Below, one piece after another: positions 36,475 to 43,492 of a stretch of 55,213 nucleotides of DNA. This stretch comes from OMG group bacterium (lineage in GTDB: Bacteria; Pseudomonadota; Gammaproteobacteria; Pseudomonadales; Azotimanducaceae): positions 1 to 55,213 of the forward strand of contig JAAXGW010000023.1 of assembly GCA_012267385.1 (NCBI GenBank), written 5' to 3'. Position numbers and translations under genes: made by a program. Below the pieces are notes generated by a model that worked only from the letters and a program-made list of their open reading frames with translations, was not told the DNA's origin and made no database searches. Each line of letters starts with the position of its first letter. Positions within the stretch are counted from its first letter, which is position 1.

Positions 36475-37767
36475 GTGCAGGCGAGCGTCGTATTGCGACA
36501 ACAATTTGTGGAGCAGTTTCCAGCAGAGGCCGCTGATGTACTCCAAGCTTTACCTGATGACCGACTGTTAGAAGAAATACAAGATTTGCCGGTCGAATCC
36601 CTCATTGAAATCATCGATTTCTTTTCTCCAAGTCGAGCAACACACATTTACCCTAGATTGTCTTCAGGACAACAACGAGAGATTCTGTTACACGCACCCA
36701 CTCGAGTACTTCTCAAGGTACTTCTCACTATGTCGGAAGAGGAGAAATCTAAGGTACTAAAAAGTCTTCCTGACAGTACTCGAAAGGAAATAGAAACAGT
36801 GCTGTCGTTTCCGGCAGATTCTGTCGCCAACATCATGAGTTCAGCTGTTGGCACCATTTATGTCGATATGAGTGTGGACGAAGCTATCGAGCAAATTCGA
36901 GTCGAAGCACAAACGGTCGATTTAACTCAACTTGTCGTCGACCGAGATAATCGATTGCTTGGTAGAGTAACAACGCATTCCCTTGCATTAGCTCATGGAA
37001 GCACGTCCATCAGAGACATCATTGAAAACGTTCCTTGTGAGATCAATGTCGTCGAATCGCGCGACGCAGTCGTCGAAATGATGGAGACGATGGACTTCGA
37101 TATTCTCCCCGTACTCGATGACGAAAACAAACTCCTTGGAGTCGTACGGCAAGACATCTTGCAGGATGTGGTTCAAGAGGATGCTCAAGCCGACTTACAA
37201 CGCATGATGGGGGTCAGCGTAGACGAACGCGCTCTATCACGCGGAATCTTTTCAATCAAACACCGATTACCTTGGCTCTATATCAATTTGGGTACTGCCT
37301 TCTTAGCTGCTGCAGTAGTTGGACTCTTTGAAAATATGTTGGCACAGTTCACCGCATTGGCGGTGTTGCTTCCAGTTGTGGCGGGACAAAGTGGGAATGC
37401 AGGTTCACAATCAATGGCGGTGACCATTCGTGGCTTAGCTTTACGAGAAATTAGCTTTCGGCAATGGTTCAGGTTGTCCCGTAAGGAGTTGTTTGTAGGT
37501 ACGATCAACGGTGTACTCATCGCCGTCGTATGTGGACAAGCAGTCTTCCTTTGGCAACAGTCTTGGGGACTTTCGTTAATTATTTCTCTTTCGATGGTGA
37601 TTGCCTTAGCAATTGCAGGCATCGCTGGTACGTTAGTTCCGATCTTGCTCGCACGGTTTGGACAAGACCCTGCGACCGCGTCCTCGATCATATTGACCAC
37701 AATCACGGACGTGGTGGGGTTTTTCGTGTTTTTGGGAATCGCTACACTGTTAGCAAGTATGATTTAG
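36475..37767 (+). CDS. mgtE: MgtE-type magnesium transporter
   Basis: The 430-residue protein has the full MgtE layout: helical N domain (residues about 1-120, ADVLQALPDDRLLEEI), CBS pair (about 125-250, LTQLVVDRDNRLLGRV and FDILPVLDDENKLLGVV), a linker helix and five membrane helices. The channel motif LPVVAGQSGNAGSQSMAVTIRG (positions about 305-325; hallmark NAGSQ) is present. It starts at GTG directly after the stop of the preceding MgtE-like gene, which argues for one operon. In relatives the CBS pair closes the channel when Mg is high. Confidence 0.93.
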   Translation: MQASVVLRQQFVEQFPAEAADVLQALPDDRLLEEIQDLPVESLIEIIDFFSPSRATHIYPRLSSGQQREILLHAPTRVLLKVLLTMSEEEKSKVLKSLPDSTRKEIETVLSFPADSVANIMSSAVGTIYVDMSVDEAIEQIRVEAQTVDLTQLVVDRDNRLLGRVTTHSLALAHGSTSIRDIIENVPCEINVVESRDAVVEMMETMDFDILPVLDDENKLLGVVRQDILQDVVQEDAQADLQRMMGVSVDERALSRGIFSIKHRLPWLYINLGTAFLAAAVVGLFENMLAQFTALAVLLPVVAGQSGNAGSQSMAVTIRGLALREISFRQWFRLSRKELFVGTINGVLIAVVCGQAVFLWQQSWGLSLIISLSMVIALAIAGIAGTLVPILLARFGQDPATASSIILTTITDVVGFFVFLGIATLLASMI

Positions 37768-37794
37768 AAGAGAATCGTTACTTTCGATTTCTTT

Positions 37795-37870
37795 TGGTGG
37801 AGCCAGGGGGGATCGAACCCCCGACCTCGACAATGCCATCGTCGCGCTCTCCCAGCTGAGCTATGGCCCC
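37795..37870 (-). tRNA. tRNA-Ala (anticodon GGC)
   Basis: The 76-base gene has acceptor GGGGCCA, D arm GCTC/GAGC, anticodon loop ATGGCAT with GGC, T arm GGGGG-TTCGATC-CCCCC and an encoded CCA. The anticodon stem is CGACG/TGTCG with a terminal G-T pair. It lies 14 bases after gltX on the same strand and is probably part of the same transcript. Confidence 0.96.
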
Positions 37871-37884
37871 AAAGGAAGAGTATT

Positions 37885-39399
37885 TTAGTTTGTTTTAGTT
37901 GTGAAGATCGATTGGGACGCAAGCTGGTGCCATTCCGAATCCAATCGTTTTGCTGTTTTTTTAGACACACCTCCGAGCACGTTTATTGCAGAACGAAGTC
38001 GAGCGTTCACAACATCCAAACCTAGGATCTGAATGGAGTCAAAAAGTGGAAGAGAAACTGAACGGCCCGAAATTGCTACAAACAAGGGAAACAAGAACTC
38101 TCGAAACTTAAGCTCTAACAACTCCGCCAGTTGCTTAAACGCTTCGGATATTACTTCACTTTCACTGTCCCAATTCTTTATCTGTTCCAACAGCAGTTGT
38201 GAGAAATACAACACCCGAACACAATCGTCTGAAGTTATTTTCTTGTGGTTAAATAATTCTGCCTTGAGTATCGCGCGCTCGCCTAGGAGATAATCTGCTT
38301 GCGAGAACACGTCGTCAAATCTCTCCGTCCGATCGTGAACCAATCTGAGGATCGAGTCCGCTCGTCCGTCGCCAAACGCCCAGTCTCCCAATTTCTCCTT
38401 GAACTCAGAGTGTGAGAGACTTCGAATGTACTGGCCATTCAACCAAGAGAGCTTGGCTAGATCGAATACAGGACCAGATGTGGAAACACGTGATGGTGTG
38501 AATGCTTCTCGAAATTCTTGAAACGAAAACATTTCCCTTTCATCGGGCATCGAAAATCCCATCGTAGCGAGATAATTCAACAACGCTTCCGGGAGGTATC
38601 CACAACGGCGAAAATAATTGATCGAAGTACTTTGCTTTCGCTTCGAAATTTTCGAATGATCTGGATTTCGCAACAGCGGCAAGTGAATCAATTCCGGTTG
38701 CTCCCATCCAAAGTACGTGTAAATCAATTGATGTTTAGGGCAGGAACTCAACCACTCTTCCCCGCGAAAAATGTGCGAGATTTCCATTAGATGATCGTCT
38801 ACAGAGGCAGCGAAGTGATAAGTTGGAAATCGATCTGACTTTATGAGTACTTGCATATCCACCTGTCCCCAAGGGATTTCAATCGGACCGCGTAGTGTGT
38901 CGTGAAATACGCAATTTCCCTCGGTGGGAACCTTTAGCCGGATGACATGGGGTTTGCCTTCTTCGATATGCGATTGAATTTCTTGCGTGCTCAGTCCAAT
39001 GCAATGCCCATCGTATTTAGGTACGTGTCCTTGTTGACGTTGGTCCGCTCTAACTGAGTCCAATCGTTCTTTCGTGCAAAAACAGTAGAACGCGCCGCCG
39101 ATGGCTACTAATTCCGCTATCAGGTCATGATAGATCGATAAGCGTTCGCTACACCGATACGGACCTAGAGGACCACCTACATCAGGACCCTCATCCCAAT
39201 CAAGCCCGATCCAGCGTAGGGCATCTTGTATTGCTTGATCCGATGTGGGGTCACTACGTTCGACATCAGTGTCTTCCATTCGTAGTACAAATTTGCCTTG
39301 ATGCTGATGTGCAAAAGCACGATTAAAAAGCGCAACGTAAGCCGTACCGAGGTGTGGTAAGCCAGTTGGCGATGGTGCAACGCGTGTTCTAATCGTCAT
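37885..39399 (-). CDS. gltX: Glutamyl-tRNA synthetase
   Basis: GltX charges tRNA-Glu. The 504-residue class I enzyme shows the HIGH-type motif in PSPTGLPHLGTAYVALF, a zinc-like Cys/His cluster (FYCFCTKERL and DGHC), and KISKR in HSKISKRKQS, the KMSKS variant used by bacterial GltX. The C-terminal anticodon domain ends near residue 490. Its length matches the bacterial type. An upstream hairpin separates it from lpxC. Confidence 0.97.
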   Translation of the reverse strand: MTIRTRVAPSPTGLPHLGTAYVALFNRAFAHQHQGKFVLRMEDTDVERSDPTSDQAIQDALRWIGLDWDEGPDVGGPLGPYRCSERLSIYHDLIAELVAIGGAFYCFCTKERLDSVRADQRQQGHVPKYDGHCIGLSTQEIQSHIEEGKPHVIRLKVPTEGNCVFHDTLRGPIEIPWGQVDMQVLIKSDRFPTYHFAASVDDHLMEISHIFRGEEWLSSCPKHQLIYTYFGWEQPELIHLPLLRNPDHSKISKRKQSTSINYFRRCGYLPEALLNYLATMGFSMPDEREMFSFQEFREAFTPSRVSTSGPVFDLAKLSWLNGQYIRSLSHSEFKEKLGDWAFGDGRADSILRLVHDRTERFDDVFSQADYLLGERAILKAELFNHKKITSDDCVRVLYFSQLLLEQIKNWDSESEVISEAFKQLAELLELKFREFLFPLFVAISGRSVSLPLFDSIQILGLDVVNARLRSAINVLGGVSKKTAKRLDSEWHQLASQSIFTTKTN

Positions 39400-39474
39400 A
39401 GTGGTTCAGCAAGTATACAGCGAACTGCATTCGTTCGACGCACATAGGATGCAATGATGCTGTTACTCACCGTG

Positions 39475-39501
39475 GTCAAAGAGTCATCGACCCGCGATGA
39501 C
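39475..39501 (-). terminator. Candidate terminator downstream of lpxC
   Basis: On the minus strand the perfect 7-bp hairpin GTCATCG-CGGGT-CGATGAC lies 27 bases after the lpxC stop and is followed by TCTTTGACC, a weak T-run. It could end the lpxC transcript before gltX. Confidence 0.45.
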
Positions 39502-39527
39502 CGATAGAGTGGTGAAATTGAGAGAGC

Positions 39528-40448
39528 TTAGTCGGCGCGGAAGTGATGAGGACGAAAAATAGCGTTTTCCTCATCAACTACTTCATTTCCTTCTGAATCG
39601 ACGATAGTCCATGCTTCTGGCGTTCGGAGCACCGCTCGTACTAATTTGTTATTCAAAGCATGACCCGACATATACCCCTCAAACTCTGCTAGTAGAGGCA
39701 TACCGAGTAAATATAAATCGCCGATCACGTCTAACACTTTGTGCTTGACGAATTCATCCTTGTACCGTAAGCCTTCAGGATTCATGACTCCTTTGTCGTC
39801 AATGCCGATAGCATTTTCCATGCTGGAACCAAGGCATCGATTAACTGATCTAGCTTCGTCTAATTCTGAGGCAAGTCCAAAAGATCGAGCCTTGCACACA
39901 TCGTCAATATAGGAGTCTTCCGAAAAATCCAACTCGACGTGTTTTGGGTATCGATTGAACACATGGTGATACTTCACAAACGTATATCCAACCTTAAAAC
40001 CATTGAACGGACGGAGTGCCGCAACCGCATCACCTTGGGTAACTGTTATGTCGCGATTGATCTTCAGAAACTTGCGAATTCCATCACACTCTTTAACACC
40101 ATGCATCATGATTAAGTTGACGAATCCTTCCGCACTGCCATCCATGATGGGCACCTCTTCTCCGGTCACATGCACAATCGCATTGTCGACCTCCAGTCCC
40201 CACAGTGCGGACATCAAGTGTTCTATGGTCGAAATCTCAATGTCGTTGTATCTTATCGTTGTTGATAAAGTTGTATCCGAGACATGCGCAGCCGAAGCTC
40301 GAATAAATGTATTGGGAAAATCGTCCCGTACGAATTGAATACCGAAATTTGTGGGTGCGGGTCGAATCGAAACTCGAGACCGTTCCCCAGTGTGGACGCC
40401 TATTCCAATGGCATCTACTGTCTCAGCAAGTGTATGCTGTTTTTTCAT
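39528..40448 (-). CDS. lpxC: UDP-3-O-acyl-N-acetylglucosamine deacetylase LpxC
   Basis: LpxC is the zinc enzyme for the committed step of lipid A synthesis. The 306 residues match E. coli length. Visible are the LpxC start (GIGVHTGERSRVSIRP), the zinc His in STIEHLMSALWGL, the paired zinc ligands in HKVLDVIGDLYLLG, and the base His in YMSGHALNNKLVRAVL. It is not beside ftsZ here, the usual partner in enterobacteria. Confidence 0.97.
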   Translation of the reverse strand: MKKQHTLAETVDAIGIGVHTGERSRVSIRPAPTNFGIQFVRDDFPNTFIRASAAHVSDTTLSTTIRYNDIEISTIEHLMSALWGLEVDNAIVHVTGEEVPIMDGSAEGFVNLIMMHGVKECDGIRKFLKINRDITVTQGDAVAALRPFNGFKVGYTFVKYHHVFNRYPKHVELDFSEDSYIDDVCKARSFGLASELDEARSVNRCLGSSMENAIGIDDKGVMNPEGLRYKDEFVKHKVLDVIGDLYLLGMPLLAEFEGYMSGHALNNKLVRAVLRTPEAWTIVDSEGNEVVDEENAIFRPHHFRAD

Positions 40449-40772
40449 CCTATGAAGCTTCGTGGTAAAACTAAGTGTTTAACTTAGATAGGTGACAAAA
40501 AATGGAGAGAAAATGGAGGGTTTCTGAAGTAAATCCCAAGAATGCATATATTTTAACGATTTTCTTATAAATTCGCAACCGCTACATCGACTGCAGAACA
40601 GAGCATAGAAGTGCGCTTTTCGAGTTGTTTTAATCTGTATGGTTGTGCCGTCGAATTTAAAGCCGTTATAGAGTGTGTTAGCAGTATTGAGTCGAATGGA
40701 ACACATACTGCAAAGGACAATACAATTTTAACTTGAACAACGTTTCATCGATTGACATCAAAAGCACTCAGC
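40449..40772. other. Divergent intergenic stretch between lpxC and the TerB-like gene
   Basis: About 320 A+T-rich bases must carry the promoters of both genes. No strong hairpin, tRNA or recognisable small gene was seen. A minus-strand open frame of about 75 codons here has no recognisable features. Confidence 0.45.
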
Positions 40773-41222
40773 ATGTTTAACAGCGTAAAGACTTTATTTT
40801 CAAAGGCTGACTCGCAACACACATTAGAGTTTGAAGAACAAGATTTAGTTCCAATCGCAGCCGCTATGGTTCTACTAGAAGTTGCTTGGGCTGACCACGT
40901 ATTACAACCAGAAGAAAAAGATCTCATTGAAACTGCACTAACACAGCTCTATGGTTTTGATCAGACACAAGCGGGTAGAGTCTTGAAGGAAGCGGAGAGT
41001 GAACACAAACGGTCGACTGGGCTTCACAAGTTTACAAGGACCCTTAATGAGCAACTGGATCTAGAGGAGAAGATCACTCTACTGACTCACCTGTGGCGAA
41101 TGAACAGCTTAGAAAGCGCTTCGTTCCACTACGAAGAACATGTAATTCGCAAAATCGCCGACCTGTTGCATTTGCGTCATTCAGAATTCATCAAAGCGAA
41201 GTTAGACGCGAAACAAAATTAG
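40773..41222 (+). CDS. TerB-family protein
   Basis: The protein is 149 residues from ATG 40773 (an upstream TTG at 40752 would add seven). The TerB-like helical fold shows PIAAAMVLLEVAWADHVLQPEEKD with the acidic metal-binding pattern and HYEEHVIRKIADLLHLR at the end. TerB-fold proteins are linked to metal and envelope stress but the precise role is unknown. The gene is convergent with the bufferin operon and overlaps it by four bases at the stops. Confidence 0.85.
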   Translation: MFNSVKTLFSKADSQHTLEFEEQDLVPIAAAMVLLEVAWADHVLQPEEKDLIETALTQLYGFDQTQAGRVLKEAESEHKRSTGLHKFTRTLNEQLDLEEKITLLTHLWRMNSLESASFHYEEHVIRKIADLLHLRHSEFIKAKLDAKQN

Positions 41223-42004
41223 GCGGCTGAAGTGTCGATTTGTTTGTTGCGGGATGTTAAGATCACCCCTCTTTTATTAAATGCCTGAATCGTGGGTACT
41301 AACTGGTTCGTCAGCGATTCACGAGGGATGTCAAACTCGTCACTTAATCTAGCTATCAGAGCAGTTAGCGTGAGAGGGTGTTCCACCGATTCCAACATTC
41401 GAAACGTGTGCGCGTTGGTTCCTAAAACTTCAACTTGATCGTTACGATCGCGAAATGCGATTAACCATGTAGGTTGATTCGGTTGTTCGCTGTTCCACGT
41501 AGATGGGGTCAGTTTATGAACTGGCCATTGATAAGACAGCAATCGCACTGTGGATGATAGCTGGACACAGGAAGCGTCCGCACTGATATCAAGATTAGCA
41601 CACTGCGGCGCATCCGGAGCTAGACGTAGTTGCATTCTCGTCGCATCTAAATGGCACATTTCACTCATGAAAGGATACTCGGTACTGTCCTGATTGGAAC
41701 TCTCTAAATACTCTACGAAAGCAATCGGTATGTCTTTGAAATAGGGCGAAGAGCAAGATTGTTCTCGCATGAATCCTCGAATGAGAGTGTCCCATATATC
41801 GTCATCGACGAAAGGCCGGAACGACTTAAACGATTTCGCACAGAACGAAGCCAAGTTGTTGAAAAAGAGACGTTTGTAAATGTCCATGCGACGTTGCTCA
41901 ATACCTGGAGGCACGGTATTGTGCGCAGGGTCTCGAATGTAATCGGCGAACTGCTGTTGAATTCGTTGATATTCGGGTAAATCGTCGCCTAAACTACTGT
42001 CCAC
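41219..42004 (-). CDS. bufC: DUF2063 (HvfC/BufC-type) partner of the MNIO enzyme
   Basis: This 261-residue protein has the DUF2063 N-terminal domain (IQQQFADYIRDP, IEQRRMDIYKRLFFNNL, AKSFKSFRPFVDDDIWDTLIRGFM) and a C-terminal HTH-like end. In HvfABC/bufferin systems this protein is the precursor-recognition partner of the DUF692 enzyme. The GTG start overlaps the bufB stop by 11 bases. The ribosome site is weak, so translation is probably coupled to bufB. Confidence 0.87.
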   Translation of the reverse strand: MDSSLGDDLPEYQRIQQQFADYIRDPAHNTVPPGIEQRRMDIYKRLFFNNLASFCAKSFKSFRPFVDDDIWDTLIRGFMREQSCSSPYFKDIPIAFVEYLESSNQDSTEYPFMSEMCHLDATRMQLRLAPDAPQCANLDISADASCVQLSSTVRLLSYQWPVHKLTPSTWNSEQPNQPTWLIAFRDRNDQVEVLGTNAHTFRMLESVEHPLTLTALIARLSDEFDIPRESLTNQLVPTIQAFNKRGVILTSRNKQIDTSAA

Positions 42005-42860
42005 GGTGGGTTTGCTCCGATTTGGAGTGATCGCAATGTTGTTGGTATTCTTTGATCCGAGAAACTTCCGATATTAAATCGGGGATCGCGGGAAAGTTAA
42101 AGTCTCGTTCTAATAGTGTTGGGATCGTTCCATATCGTTGGTAGACATATTCAAGTAATTGCCAAACCGGATCAGCTACTGCAGCTGCGTGTGTATCAAT
42201 CCTCAAATCTTCTGCTTCTTTAAAGTGTCCTGCGATGTGAATATAGGTGACTCTTGAGATCGGTAGAGTGTCAATGAATTCGTAAGGATCGTATCCGAAG
42301 TTCACGCTGTTCACATATGCATTGTTGACATCGAGTAAGAGATTGCAGTCCGCTTCTGTGAGCACGGCATTAATGAAATCACTTTCGCTAAGTTCTTGAC
42401 CTGGAGCGGCGTAGTAAGAAACGTGTTCAACAGCAATTTTTCGCTCTAGCACCTCTTGTACGGTACGAATTCTGGATGCTACATGTCGAACCGCGTCTTC
42501 AGTAAAAGGAATTGGCATCAGATCATAGAGATGACCATGATCGCTACATGCGCTCAAGTGGTCCGAATAGAGAGAGATGTTGTGTGTGTCGAGAAATCCT
42601 CGAACACTCGCTAAAAAGTCCAAGTCTAAGGGGCTAGGACCACCGATCGAGAGCGATAGTCCGTGGCAAACTACCGGGAATCGTTCCGCGTACATCCGAA
42701 ATTCCCGCCCAAAACGACCACCTACATCAATCCAATTTTCTGGTGCAACTTCCCAGAAGTCGACATTCTCATTAATGAGTTCCGGATGCTCGCGGAGCGC
42801 GCGAAACATACCACGACGCAGGCCTAGACCAGCGCCTCGAATAGATAGTTGTTGGAGCAC
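41994..42860 (-). CDS. bufB: DUF692 multinuclear non-haem iron oxygenase (HvfB/BufB type)
   Basis: This 288-residue TIM-barrel MNIO would modify Cys residues of the precursor peptide. It shows the family start GAGLGLRRGMFRALRE, FWEVAPENWIDVGG, VVCHGLSLSIGG, SLYSDHLSACSDHGHLYDL, VEHVSYYAAPG, LLLDVNNAYVNSVNFG and YIHIAGHFKE, which carry the His, Asp and Glu iron ligands. The start is GTG at 42860 or slightly inside, with no strong ribosome site. It lies downstream of the precursor gene across a hairpin, and overlaps bufC. Confidence 0.93.
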   Translation of the reverse strand: MLQQLSIRGAGLGLRRGMFRALREHPELINENVDFWEVAPENWIDVGGRFGREFRMYAERFPVVCHGLSLSIGGPSPLDLDFLASVRGFLDTHNISLYSDHLSACSDHGHLYDLMPIPFTEDAVRHVASRIRTVQEVLERKIAVEHVSYYAAPGQELSESDFINAVLTEADCNLLLDVNNAYVNSVNFGYDPYEFIDTLPISRVTYIHIAGHFKEAEDLRIDTHAAAVADPVWQLLEYVYQRYGTIPTLLERDFNFPAIPDLISEVSRIKEYQQHCDHSKSEQTHRGQ

Positions 42861-42865
42861 AAGTG

Positions 42866-42915
42866 AAAAACAGACGAATTGCGGTTCGGATTTAAACTCG
42901 GAACCACAATTCGTC
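42866..42915 (-). terminator. Attenuator-like hairpin between bufA and bufB
   Basis: On the minus strand GACGAATTGTGGTTC pairs with GAACCGCAATTCGTC (15 bp with one G-T type mismatch, 13-base loop), followed by TGTTTTTCAC. It looks like an intrinsic terminator placed 35 bases after the precursor stop. Partial read-through would give many bufA copies per enzyme, a common arrangement for precursor peptides. Confidence 0.8.
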
Positions 42916-42949
42916 AGTTAAAACGAAAGTTTGTATGGGAGGAAGGAGA

Positions 42950-43294
42950 TTACTCCTCGGTGGTTTCCTCTTCTTCTTCCTCGTCGGCGTCTTCGTCGTC
43001 TTCGTCGGCGTCGTCTTCTTCACCGCACTGACCTTCGCCACACCCGCCTTCGTCTTCGCCACATTCACCTTCATCATCGCCGTCTTCATCGTCTTCGTCG
43101 TCGCCGCATTGACCTTCGCCACATGAAGCTTCTTCTTCGTCTTCAGCGGCTAATACATCGATATCGTCGAGAGACTCTGCTACGAATAGATTGGTTGCAT
43201 CTTCGTCAAGAGAAGCACTGAGGCTTACACCGAGGGAAGCAGCCATAAACGCACCAACGCCAACGATGGCAGGTTTGGATTCATTGATTTTCAT
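42950..43294 (-). CDS. bufA: Acidic bufferin/HvfA-type precursor peptide with EGxCG motifs
   Basis: This 114-residue protein is a secreted Cys-rich peptide. Residues 1-28 look like a Sec signal peptide (KINESKPAIVGVGAFMAAS, then LGVSLSASL). Five Cys sit at about 58, 63, 78, 84 and 90 in ASCGEGQCG, DEGECGEDEGGCGEGQCG. Thus the EGKCG motif of HvfA/BufA2 appears as EGQCG twice, with EGECG and EGGCG variants. The rest is extremely D/E-rich, unlike the Lys/Asp mix usual in the family. GAGG lies before ATG. It is followed by bufB-bufC, whose products would modify it. In characterised systems these peptides bind copper. Confidence 0.87.
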   Translation of the reverse strand: MKINESKPAIVGVGAFMAASLGVSLSASLDEDATNLFVAESLDDIDVLAAEDEEEASCGEGQCGDDEDDEDGDDEGECGEDEGGCGEGQCGEEDDADEDDEDADEEEEEETTEE

Positions 43295-43323
43295 AGAAAA
43301 ATCCTCACAAGGGTTAGGGGTTT

Positions 43324-43348
43324 TGTAACTAAAAACTGCCTTGTTACA
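43324..43348. promoter_or_regulatory. Perfect inverted repeat upstream of bufA
   Basis: TGTAAC, 13 bases, GTTACA lies 30-54 bases before the bufA start. It could be an operator for a dimeric regulator, or its GTAAC could be the -35 of an ECF-type promoter as in some sigF-controlled copper/stress operons. The assignment is inference. Confidence 0.45.
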
Positions 43349-43492
43349 GTTTCAACCTACATTGCAATTAGTAGAAGTGACAATATTACTCACAAATAAT
43401 TCCATTATTCCTCCATTATTCAGACAGAATCATAGAATTGGCAAAAAGTTTGAGATTTACATGCCAAATACCTAGACTACGCGGTAGGAAGA

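Noticed and set aside
40479-40706. Minus-strand frame of about 75 codons upstream of lpxC
   Set aside because: No ribosome site, no domain and no plausible composition; it lies where the lpxC promoter should be.
42931-43221. Arg/Leu-rich and hydrophobic plus-strand frames opposite bufA
   Set aside because: They reflect the D/E-rich codons of the precursor read backwards.
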